From: Onchocerca volvulus
Lineage: Eukaryota > Nematoda > Chromadorea > Rhabditida > Onchocercidae
NCBI GenBank assembly: GCA_000499405.2
Contig: HG738139.1
Coordinates: 876,564-940,563, forward strand
DNA: 64,000 nucleotides
Reading direction: 5' to 3'
In this document: piece by piece, positions 23,239 through 35,370 of the stretch
Layout of the letters: each line of letters starts with the position of its first letter
Position numbering within the stretch: position 1 is the first letter of the stretch
Notes under the pieces: generated by a model
The model's input: the letters and a program-made list of their open reading frames with translations, nothing else
Databases searched by the model: none
Told to the model about the DNA's origin: nothing
Translations under genes and position numbers: made by a program

Positions 23239-26200
23239 GCTACTTTTTCGTTTTGTTTTGCAACATTCGTTGTTATTTGCCAGGAATTATGGCATTGTTA
23301 TTGTAGTACTTCATGTTCTAGTAGTATCTATTAGCATTTGTTTAGGAAAAATATGTCCACCAGTGTATGCGTAATCATTTAAAAAATAAGATTATGCAAC
23401 ACGCATATAATTCTAAATGTTACTTTTCTTCCATTTAACGGAAAAGAAGCTCGATATTTTTGCTTATCCATTTCATTCTGTTCTATTCTTTTTCTTTTCT
23501 TTTTTAAGTTTCTTGCACATGTTCATTTTTAAAATTTAAATTGTTTCTTTTTTTGTTTTTATTCCAATCTATCAGATTCCACCTCTGTTTAAATATTAGT
23601 AACTATATTCATTGTAGTCAAAATGCAAAAAAAAAGCTATTACTCGCCTTATCAGTTACTTTTTCTTTTTTATTTCGAAGTTTTCCTCCTTCACTCTATA
23701 TTTTATTGCTGAATAGTTTTGTTATTAACAGTTTACACAGTTTCTTCGGAAGCCTTCGAATTGTGATCCTATTATAAGGTCTTCTGTCCAACATTCTGTG
23801 GTAGTTAGTTTTTTCCCCTTATTAGTATTCGAATTTGAGATATAGATGATATTTTATTAAGGACTTTCTGTATTTGGCTTGAATTCATTTGGGAAAACTG
23901 TTATGCTATTCTATCCTTATTTTCCTTATCATGATGATGAAACTATATATATGATCTAACTACCACAGTCGTCTTTATTAGATAATATTCTAAGCTGTGC
24001 TTTTCTCTTTTCCATTTTTTCATCTCGCCTTTTTGCGCTCATTTTCATAAGGCATTTGCAGGTAACCTAAACCGAAAAAACTCAGTGATATTTGAAGCAT
24101 ACATTGTTAGATTTTGACTGATTTTGCATGCATTTCTGGAATATTATAAGCATATTAGACCTTAAAAAACAGCAGTCATATATGGAATTTCTCATGAATA
24201 GAAATTCAGCGCAGAAGTTGAAGTTTCAAGCAATGGAAATTGTAGAGAATAAGTTAGGACTTTACCTGCATTTGTTCCAGTAAGGCACACATGATAAGCG
24301 CATACGAATTCGATTGTAAGTGGTACGCAAGTGAAATGCTCATTCTCAGGCACATTTGGAAGCTGTGAATTCATAGTATTACCGATGTGTTTTACTTTTA
24401 ATGCTTTTTGCATGTATGTATGCATGCAGTGCAAGTTTTATCTTGAAGCGAAATTTTTTTTTTTTTTAATCGTACTATTGTTATTTTTCTTATTTTATCG
24501 AAATTAAGCGTATCTTTTCAACATGTAGAAAATGAAATTTGATGCGTTTTTTTATAATTTTTTGATGTTACCGTAACAGGTTCATAGAGTTTGACTTTTG
24601 TTTATTTGAAGTAGAGAGAAAATAAATGTGGACAGACATCCATTATATTCTTCCCCTTTTTTCTTTCCTGAAGATTGATATGAAATTCCAAACTATCATG
24701 ATTATAAATTTTATTTGTGTCTGGATGATTGCATAATTAAGAAACTGTAACGGTAACAGTGGCATGTTAATGATTTAGTAGAGATATTCGCAACTTTTGT
24801 GGACTAACAAGACAGTGAACTCCACTGATATATACCATCTTGAGTCAGTTACGCCGTTGCAATCGCAATTCCATTTATGTCCTACTCGAAATTCTTATCC
24901 GGGCGAATGATTTCTAGTTGCCACATTATGCATCTTTATATTGATCGTTGCATATTATCATGGAAAAATTATTTTAAAGATGCTCTTTAGAAATCATCTT
25001 CTGGAGTTCATGAAATTTATCGGATTCATTAATATACATGATTAATTTAATACTTGCATACTTTTAACGTTAGCTCCTCTATGTACAATCACTCCCATCT
25101 TATAATTGCACGGCGTATTTGTTTACTGCACTTTTTATAGGATATCTGAAATCATTGAGTTGTTTTTATTTTAATTGCGAATAATTTAATTTTCATTTTT
25201 ATATCATCTTCCTGATCATTGCTCATCTATACGCACATTATTTATACATACACAGTTCGTTTTCATCTACGCTTACTCGCTGTTTATTCATTTTAATTTC
25301 TTTATTTTTACTTACTTTTCTCTGTTTTTATTTTTTAAATTCTAATCTAAAATTGCCTCTATCTATATTTTTTGGTCATTGTTTTTAATTACTGCTTTTC
25401 TCTTAACTTTATGATTTGTTTCTCATCGCTTTATCGATTTTTTTTTTTTTTTTTTTTTTGTTTATGAAAATGATTATTGTCATTCTTTCTTCTGGTCGCG
25501 CTTTGCTTCATTTGCAATTTTTGCTATTTCTTTTTTTTCTTTTTTTTTTTTTTTTTTAAAGATGTCATCTTACATCTCATTAATTTACTCCTCTACACCT
25601 TTTCTACTAAAATCAAAAATTTGATTTACTTTTTATTGACTGTTATCCTTCTTGAATCAATGAAATGAATTTCTTCATACTTTTCTATTATGATTATAAC
25701 GTAGTGTGATTGTTCGTTTTTTTTTTTTTTTTTTGATCGATCAAATCTGAAATCATTCATCTACCGTTCCCAAGTCCTTTTCCTTCTTCATATCTTCCAG
25801 TATTTCGGTGGTGAAGGATAATGTCATTTGATTTTTATGATCAGCAGCAGCGACCATGTAATAACAACAGGAATAGTAGCATCAGCAACTATAATTCTTG
25901 ATTTTTTTTCCATTATGTTGTAATTTATTGATGAAATTTCCGAATCATTCGTTATTAAATACATTTATTAAATATGGATAAATTCAGGAATGCAGTATCC
26001 AAAAATATATTTTCTGCAACGATTTTTTGCTTTTCATTCATTCCGATTATTGCAAAAATAAATAAATATGGTGGCTGATTGATGCTATGTGTTGTCTTTG
26101 TTCGTTTTTTTTTTCTTTTTTTTTTTTTGCGAAATAAATTTTACCATCAAAACATACTTCCTTATTTACTTCGCAATTATGGGGAACATTCCCTGATACG

Positions 26201-27085
26201 TACAGGAATAAAATTCTTCTGCATCAAGTTTGACGGAGATATCGATAAAACTACTGTATGTATTAGATTTATTACTCAACGGTTTAATCAGTTCTACTTA
26301 TGCTGGACTTCTGTGTAAATTATTTAGATATTTGGTGTTGGGGAATGATTCATTCATTTTGTCATACATGGGGGGAATTCTATATTAAATTTTTTGGAAA
26401 ATATAAAATCGTCGAGTTAGAACTGTCAGCGAGCACTGATAGAAAATGATGATGAAGAATTTCGATGAAATTATAAAGTATTAATTTAATCACCTAATTC
26501 AAAAAGAGTGCTGAGAAGATTCAGAATTCATATCAGCAGTTGGGATCAATATTTGAGACTGACGATTAGAAGTGCGTATGGATATGATAGCATGGATGAA
26601 AGATAAGAGGTCGATTGATTCAAGTTTCCGTTTACAATTGAACTAGATTAGGATCATTATCAAGTTTGAATAAGAATACTATGAAAACTAAACAGTTGGT
26701 ACTTGATCTTTTGGATCGAATTAAATTAGCTCGACAAAAGTTTTTGGGACTAGGATAAAAGAGGTTATTTAGGCTGGTAAAGCAGCTTTCTATACAGAAA
26801 GATGATTTGATATGGAAATAATTTTGCTTTTCCAAAATATCATATTCTGTGTCATTGTCATTTAATGTTTTCATTTCTTTCCTGAAATTTTTCATAGCAC
26901 AATAGAAATTACATACTGTGAGATGAAGTTAATTTGGCTGCTTATCTCCAAGATGGAAAGTTAGAACTTAAGTTAGTATGTGAATGAATGAAGAGATCTT
27001 GTTAATTAAGGCCAAATTTCGGTTCTTTTCTGTTCTATAAATCGAAATATGTTCATATTGTTTATAATTTGGTATAGTACAGATA
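23239..27085. other. Intergenic region between larp-1 and the SMARCAL1-like gene
   Basis: No supportable gene. It holds the larp-1 3'UTR (a candidate AATAAA at 24621-24626, about 1.4 kb after the stop), a 13-bp inverted repeat at 23796/23956, long T-runs near 25440, 25530 and 25720, and the upstream region of the helicase gene. Short ORFs here are T-rich translations without coding character. Confidence 0.6.
23796..23968. repeat. 173-bp segment bounded by a 13-bp perfect inverted repeat
   Basis: CTGTGGTAGTTAG at 23796-23808 is the exact reverse complement of 23956-23968. No clear target-site duplication flanks the pair, so a MITE origin is not established. Confidence 0.4.
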
Positions 27086-30000
27086 ATGGCCGCTTCTTCA
27101 TTAACTGCCGAGCAATTGAAGCGAATTGAACGTAACCGAGCAGAAGCTATGCGACGAATGGCTTTACGTCAACAACGAGAACGAGAACTGGGAAATATCA
27201 AAAATATGAATATGATGGACAATAATTATTCCATGATTGCTACAAAAACAACTGGTAATACTTCATGCATACCGGTGAAAGTACAAACGATGGTGCAATC
27301 CAAACTTGGGCCTTTGAACTCATCCAGTAAGATATCTGTTACAGTCCAAAATGAAAATAGGCCTGTGCAGTTGCAAATAGCAAAAAGTCATAATGAATCC
27401 AAATTCTCTCTGGCTCCATCCGATCAGTTATCACCGAAGAAATATGTCATAACATATCGTGATGAGGAACAACCATCAACATCTGCTCTAACCGTTCCAA
27501 CAAAAATTGATATGGCTCACAAATTATCACCTGTATCATCACCTATTAAACGACCACCTGTTGTTACAGCGATTCAACCTAAGCAGAGTACTGTTAACAT
27601 TAGTTTCAAACTTATCAATCCAAAATCTTTTCAGGTTTGGTTACATTCATGATTCACATTCAGTTTTTTTTTTTTTTTATAGTAAAAATTTGTTTCACAG
27701 AATGAAATGATGGATTACGTTTTGATAAAATTCCTATTTTTGAGAGTAATATGCAAAAATAAAGCAAAATTCACTCTCATTTGACACGTAAAATAGATGA
27801 AAACAATCTTTAAAAGGAATTGGGAAGTGAAAGAATAAAGTAAGTTTGGAAGATTAAAATATAAAAGAAAAGAAGAAAGTATTTTCATTTTCTGATATGA
27901 TTCTTGAAGAATTTTTCATATTTTTCGAATTTTATAGAAATTTAAAGCTGCTTTCGAAGTTACAATATATTTTTTTATCTTAATTATTTGAGAATGCTTA
28001 ACTACTGCTTTTACTTGTTCTCGTCATAAATTTAAATCAAAATTGCCATGTCTCGTAATGTTCAGTGACAAGAAAATTTTTGTTATCTAAGATTATTGGA
28101 AGATGATGTATTGATTTGATTATTTTTGCATATTTTCAAGTTAAAATTGTCAAATTTATTCCTTTTCAATATTTATATATTCTAATTTGAAAATAACTTT
28201 TTTATTTCAGGTGCAGTTCACACCATTCAATCATTCAGTTGTCGCTGCTCTAAAGACAATTCCGTCAAAGATTTACATTCCTGAAATAAAAGCTTGGTCA
28301 TTTCCTTTGGAAGATATTTGTACAGTTGAGAAAGCCTTGCAGTCACTAGATGATGTCTCATTGGAAATCGAAAAAATTTCAGATCATGCCGTTAAGGTAA
28401 TTTAATTCTTTCCTATTCCTTCATTTTTCATTTTTTTTATTGTTAAGAATTTTTTTTCCTCGTTTTTATTCTTTCCAGACATTATTAATTTACGGTAAAT
28501 CAAATGTTGGAATGAACGAACCCAATCTTGAGAAGCATATTGAAAAGACATTGGTTGATGCGCTCTTTCCATATCAGCGTCGAGGTGTAATGTATGTTTT
28601 ACTTTGTGCTATTTGCTTGCTTCAGATTTGTGTGCTTATTTCCAAATAGAGAAATTTGAGATTCAAAGGAAGATGGAAATTTATAATTTTTCAGATATGG
28701 TGTAATGAAAAGAGGGCGATTGCTTTTGGCCGATGAAATGGGTCTTGGTAAATCGATCCAGGCTCTTGGTATTGCCCGGTATTTTAAATGTGATTGGCCT
28801 CTGCTTATTATATGTCCATCATCTGTAAAATTCTCTTGGCTGAATGTATGCTTGTCATTCTCTGCCGTTTTTGCCGCCAATTAACAATTAAAAATCGTTG
28901 CGAAAAATAAAGATGAAAAATTATATTTCTAAAATTCAAAACCAAAAATTATGATAAATTAGCTTAATTTTTTCTAATCGATGTGATTGATGTAATTGCT
29001 GTTTAATTGCTGAATTATAGCAATTTGAAAGCTTTTTACCGAATGTTGATGAAATTGTTACTATTGAAAAAGGAAGTGATTGCTTACCATTAAAAAGAAC
29101 CAAGCAGACGGTAGTTATCATGAGTTATGATTTGATGGTTTCTAAACAGTCTCATCTTATTGAATACGATTTTAAAGCAATTATTTTTGTAAGTTACAAT
29201 TCGGTTTTTTTTTCAAAACTTCTCAACGATATAATTAAATAGAATTTACAAAGTTTTTAAATATAAAACATTTTCATCTTTTTTCGATTTTTCGGTCTTA
29301 ATGGGTAACTTAATTTCAAGGATGAATCACATCGATTGAAAGATAGAAATGCTCAAAGAACCAAAGTTGCAACGAATATTGCGGTAGGCTTTTCAAGGTT
29401 CTAAAATATGAGCTTGAATTAAGTTTTTTTTGCATCTCTTTAATTTAAAATTTTCGAGTTGTTTCAAACAGAATACTGGTTAAATCTATTTCAATTTTTT
29501 TTTTCTTGATCTTTTCCGATTTCTAGTTCATCTTTCGGTGCTCTTTTACGAATGACATTTCATTTATTCCTTCCCGCATGTTTTGCTACTTACTGGCTTT
29601 TCCGTCATTCAGAAAAAAGCACTGCGTGTAATTTTGTTGAGTGGAACACCAGCTCTTTCATGTCCAGTGGAACTGTATAGTCAGATTCGTATCATCGATC
29701 CTAAAATGTTTCCTAATTATCGCGATTTTGCATTTCGGTATTGTGATGGCAAGCAGGGTAAATACAGTTTTGAAGCTAAAGGTTGCACGAATAGTGATGA
29801 ATTAGCAATAATCTTGTCCGGTAGCGTTATGTTGAGGTAAAGCTTTCCACTATCATATTTCTTTCATGTTAAATAAAAATTTTTTTAATGAAAATTCCAA
29901 TGAAAGATTCTTTTAGGAGATTGAAAAAAGATGTTCTGAATGATCTTCCGGTAAAAAGACGCGAAGTTGTTAACCTTACGGATGATTCCATTTACACAAA

Positions 30001-31428
30001 TATTAGCAAATTACGAGAAGCAAAGAATGCTTATAGTGGCGCTAAGGTTTCACACATGATAATTGTTATTGACTAAAAAAAAGATTAAATTATATTAATA
30101 AATGATGCATGAACTGATGCAATGCTTAGATTTTTGAAATGCTGGAAATGATCATTCATTTTTAGGATAATAATACAAAACATCAACGACTGGTTGAATA
30201 TTATTACGAGACAGGAATTGCTAAAGCGAAAAGTGTTGCTCGCTATATTATCGATCATTATTTTTATGATGGTGCACCAAAAAGAAAGCTGCTGATATTT
30301 GCTCACCATCAAGTGGTCTTGGATATGATATCAATGGATATCGCCAAAAAGGTTTTCGGCAAATAATTTTGTTAAGCATCTAAAATATTTCAAAAAAAAA
30401 ATTCTCTTTTTCTTTTTTATTTAATTAAAGGAACATTTGAACTTGCTCAGTTCTTTTCAAAATTAAATAAGTAGTTTTAAAGCCGAATCATATAACTAAG
30501 ATAGAGAGAATTAGAATAATTGCAGTATTTATTACAGGGATTGCGATCAATACGAATCGATGGTGCTACGGTTAGCCGATCACGTGATGAACAATGTCGG
30601 TTATTTCAGGAAAATGATGATGTTATGGTTGCAATTTTATCTATAACTGCTGCGGGTATTGGCGTTACTTTAACTGCCGCTTCAGTTGTTATATTCGCTG
30701 AATTACATTGGAATCCGGGTGTTAGTCAATTGTCAACATTGATTTTCATTGCGAAATTTGTGCTTGTTGTTTTTTCTTTTTTTTCTTCAATTTGCTTGAA
30801 TTTCTTGATTTCTGAAATCTTTTTTTTTTATTGTTTTGATGATATTCTTTGCTAATTTCTAATTTCATCATTAAGATAGCCTTTCTTTTTGCAGACTTTG
30901 AAGCAAGCCGAAGATCGTGCTCATAGGCTTGGCCAGAAAGATTCAGTTTTTGTGCAATATTTAATTGCTAAAGGAACAGCAGATGATGTATTATGGCCGT
31001 TAATTCAAAAGAAACTTGATGTTTTACAATCGTGCAAATTGGCATCTGATACTTATCGGGTATGTTACCAGAATCATCTTTCACAGGAACTCTTGCACGT
31101 TGAAACATATCATTTCTTATACAGAAATCTTTTTTTTTTTTTTTTAATTTCGAATAAATTTAACGTCCTCCAAGTACAATTATATAAATTCAAGTTTTTG
31201 CTAATAGCGAAACATTTTAGATTTTAATGAACTGCTTATGCAGAAAGTATTTCTGCATGTTACTCATTATTAATAGTGTGTTATAATTGAAAGTAAGCTA
31301 CCTTTTAATTGGCATAATTAATTATAATTTAGGGCACTAATAGCGTTCAAACAACTATGGGTCCTGAAAGTGGTGGCCTGGAGGATCATTTTCCAAGGGT
31401 TAAAAGAATTAGAACCACTGCAGAGTGA
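27086..31428 (+). CDS. SMARCAL1/HARP-family annealing helicase (SNF2 ATPase)
   Basis: Twelve exons: 27086-27634, 28211-28396, 28479-28591, 28695-28845, 29021-29188, 29321-29383, 29613-29836, 29917-30046, 30166-30351, 30538-30720, 30895-31059, 31333-31428 (TGA); 737 residues, all in phase. SMARCAL1 is a nuclear ATPase that reanneals RPA-coated single-stranded DNA and remodels stalled replication forks. Residues 5-32 (LTAEQLKRIERNRAEAMRR) match the RPA32-binding motif. One HARP domain is about 175-240 (PSKIYIPEIKAWSF). SNF2 motifs: DEMGLGKS (296-303), DESH (390-393), LLSGTP (418-423), FAHHQVVLD in exon 9, IRIDGAT in exon 10, QAEDRAHRLGQ (655-665), AKGTADDVLWPLI. The human protein has 954 residues and two HARP domains; only one is visible here. 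The start follows AG at 27081-27082 by 3 nt, compatible with trans-splicing. The product could be called SMARCAL1-like; ZRANB3 is less likely because HARP is present and no zinc finger is seen. Confidence 0.94.
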
Positions 31429-31489
31429 TTTCTCTGTATTTTTCTCCACTGTTTTATATATTTCGAAGTTTTTTGGTATCTTCCACAAT

Positions 31490-31495
31490 AATAAA
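31490..31495 (+). terminator. Candidate poly(A) signal of the SMARCAL1-like gene
   Basis: AATAAA lies 61 nt after the stop codon, a normal spacing for a compact nematode 3'UTR. Confidence 0.55.
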
Positions 31496-34400
31496 AACAT
31501 TGGATAAATTATCAATCATATTTGATCTCTTCTAATCGAATCATTTTATTATATTCATTCCTACTTGTATTTGTGGAAGGCTTGAAGCATATGTATGAAA
31601 TTCTTTCGTAAACAACGTTGCAAAAGTCCTTTTTTATTTTTATAAATGCTTTAAAAACTAGGCAAATTTATGCTTTAGGGCATATTATAGCTCGAAAAAC
31701 TTGAAAAACATATCATTTGTCTTATGTTTTTTACTTCTCTTTTATGGAATAAATATTGATAAATCATTTGTCATCTTGAGTAAATGAGAATTTTTTCAAT
31801 AGAATTTTGTGAAATATTTGCAAACGAAATGAATTATTTCCTTCTCATTCTTTCTCTTGATTTTATAAAATGGTTCATGGGACTTTTTTTTTATTTTGCA
31901 TATGGGAACAGAACTAAGTCCAACTTTAGATTTACTCTGTTCAGCAGTTTAGAGCAGATTTGACTTAGTCATAATAGGAAGAGTTCCTCAAAAAAAATTT
32001 AATAACGTCAGATAGTTAGGAAAGCAATAGTTTGGGAATTGTTTGTCTGGTACCTGTAATGTAATAATACTTTTTTAATGACGTGTTTGAACTGATTCCA
32101 GTTGTGATTATTTCAAATTACGGTTATTTCTTTTCTGAAATAAAGAAGATGTAGTTATTTATTATATGATTGAGCTGTTCAATTTTGAACTGACGCGAGT
32201 TTTTTTTGTTAATTGACGCGATTATATCCTGTGAAGTATTGTCGATGAAATGATCTTAACTAATTGCTGATATTTTTTGTATGTTATGGAATTCTCGATA
32301 AAATAACTTTGATTGATTGCATCAAATTTTTTTTCTTTAAAAATAAGATTGCATTCTGTATGAATAATAACAATAACAAGAAATGATTTTTACCTACATG
32401 AATGATATTTTGGATAATTGGGATGACCAATTGATTGGTTCGATCGATTGATTGGTAAATATATCAGTAAATTATCCGGTTTTTAGTAATTTGAGTTATT
32501 TTGGCTATAAATCAGTAACATTTTTCGGTTGATAGGATGATAAAATTGGATGATTGGAGATTCGATATATTAGATGGATATTATCGTTTCATTTATTGCT
32601 TTCTTATTGCATTTTTTATTAATTCAAACAAATATTAATATTAATGCTTGTTCAATTCGTCAAGATCGGAAACAAGACTGAAAAATTCAAGTTTGAAAGA
32701 AATTTCAGAAGAAACTAATTGAGTGATGATTAGTGATAATTTTCTTGAAGGTAAAACAGAAATTTAAGATTTTTTTTAATTTTCATATTTAAGATATTCT
32801 TTCAAATTTTTGGCAAGAAACATAACATTTCTTTACTGCAATTATTTTATAATTTTTGATTGCTACATGTTTTAGAATTATCTGAGAATCGCTAAGATTG
32901 TTAAATTATTTTTCGGAATACTTATAGTTGGGAAGAATTTCTGTCGTTGAAATAAAAATGAATTAATTAGTATTTCCATTAGTGCTGAATTGTATTTCCA
33001 GTATTTATAATACTTCTTCACTATAAATCATACACTTTTATTGGGATGACAGTAGTGCGGGTATGTGTTTGATCTTCGACTGACTATTCATTTAACGTCT
33101 AAAAATTCGAACAATTCATTGAATTCTATTTAATTGCATACTTTTACAACATTTTTAAAACTGAATCTCTTCTTTATTATTAGAATAAAATGAATATAGT
33201 TAGATAAACTTTGTCATCTCACTTTCTAAAAGTTTATTCGATACTCGTCCGTTGTCACCACAGTGTGCAAAAGACCAGTTAAACCATTTAAATTTAAATT
33301 GCTTGCTTGACACAGCGATAAAAATAAATCTCGAATTAGCAATGCGAAAATTGGCGTAGCATTGCTACTACCTTGTTTTAAAAAGTTTAACATAAGACAT
33401 AATTCATTCAGTGAAATTTATGAATTAAGCTATTTAGCATGAACCTTTGACATATCACGGATTTACTTTTTATTTCTGTAGAGATTAACTTTCCCACTAA
33501 TAAATGAAATTTTGCCACACAAATATGATATTCCAGGTGAGCCATAGCAAAGTTTCCTTATGAACGATGCTTACTGTCTGAGGGTGGACAAAACTTTTCC
33601 TAATGGATAAAATTCGATTTCAATATTCTTCCAAATGCATTGATATGTTTTAGTTAACTATTTCATATAATATCAGAGTCTGTTCATTTTTCTAAGTGAA
33701 TTTTCCATAGTTCCTTCATATCTTGTTCATAATTTGTTCATCATTCATTTTCGTTTATCTTTTTATAATACAAAAAAATTTCAAATATTTTTGAAATTTG
33801 AAATTTATACATCAGAAGAAAAAAATCGTCATATGAGAAACAATTAGGATAATTGTCGTAGAAAAATAATGATAACGATTAAGATACTTTACTAATACAA
33901 AATTGCTCGAAAAAATTGACAGTTTCCATTATACTTGATGAATTAATTACTGACTTAATAACTTAATATCTTATATGATTTCAAATAGACATCAAATATT
34001 GTAAATCCTGTTAGGAATATAATTGGGATTACTTAATTATTACAAATATTCACAAACCTATTTTTAGCAAACAAATTTTTCTCTCTTTTTTTTTCGCTAC
34101 CACTAAAATTTTTCAGCGATTAAAAAATGAACGATTAATTTAATGATTAAATGAAATTTCTTGACGATTTCTTCCGAGAGAGAACAATTAAAATTAAATG
34201 ATAAATGATAACAGCCAAATGGATGAAATGATTGAGAAAAGTTAAAAATGATTCAATTTTATAATATTACGAAAGATAATTGATAATTGATGAAACTAAT
34301 AATGTGCTGTGTTCCCTTGATTTCGATACCGATGATACTTTGAACATACGAAGGCATTTCATTTGTCTTCAATTTACCTTTTACCGACAACTCGATCCAA

Positions 34401-34504
34401 CCATATTTTATCAGAATGATAGTATTTCAGTTCAAAATTTCAATTTGGAAATTTTGATCTTTTTTTTTTTTTTAATCTCAGTTTTAACCGGAACTAAACA
34501 TTTG

Positions 34505-34560
34505 AAAAATAGATATTTATAAACTTCTACGAAAAATAGACGTTTATAAACGTTTATAAA
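34505..34560. repeat. 26-bp tandem duplication
   Basis: GAAAAATAGATATTTATAAA (34505) and GAAAAATAGACGTTTATAAA (34531) are adjacent, followed by a further CGTTTATAAA copy. Confidence 0.65.
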
Positions 34561-35046
34561 TGTTAACAGAATATATTTTCGCATTTATTCATCTAAATCT
34601 TTTATAATTCATGCTATTACCATTTCTCCCTTTTTTTTCAAACATTTCCCTATTTTCAAGCAAAGAAAATACCGTAATCCGAATTCTTTTCAGCATAAGA
34701 ATTATTATCTTATTGATAATACATTTTTTATCAGTTCAATCATTGTTGATTTGTTTTTAACATTCAACTGTTTGTTGATTCTCGCATATTGTTAGTAAAC
34801 AAATAGATAATTGGATAAATTTCAACAAACAAAATATGGAATGATGGAAGAAAGATGGTAAAGAAATTGAACAGCTGATTGAAGGAAGTAATTTTGAGTA
34901 AAATGAGTGACCATTCGAATCAATCGATCATTCATTCATTCAGTCAGTCAGTCATTTAGAATTGATAGAGTGATAGCTAGCTATCATTTCATGTCATCTG
35001 ATAAACAACTGTTTTCAATGATCTTACAGGAGACAATCCCAAGAAT

Positions 35047-35370
35047 GATGATACACGATAATTTATGATGTTATCCTGTTTGCTATTCATCCTAAGTTCA
35101 TCCTACAATTTTTATGCCATATCAGCTATCAGGATACTATATCTACCTCTACCCAAGGATGATAGATGATTATTTATGATATCACCCCGATATTTGCTAT
35201 TCATTCTACGTTCATTTTACATTTTTATCCCGTGCTAGTTATCAGGATACTGTACCTATTGCTATCTAGAAATCATACATGATTTATGTTGTTACTCCAT
35301 TTGCTATTCATTCCAAGTTTATCTTATATTTTTATTCCATATCAGTTATCATATCATCTTCTTCACTACA
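35047..35370. repeat. Degenerate three-copy tandem repeat, unit about 110 bp
   Basis: The word TTTGCTATTCAT recurs at 35079, 35193 and 35300. Each copy is preceded by an ATGAT-TTTATG-type segment and followed by AAGTT/ACGTT, TTTTTAT and GTTATCA-like words. Spacing is 114 and 107 bp. Confidence 0.7.
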
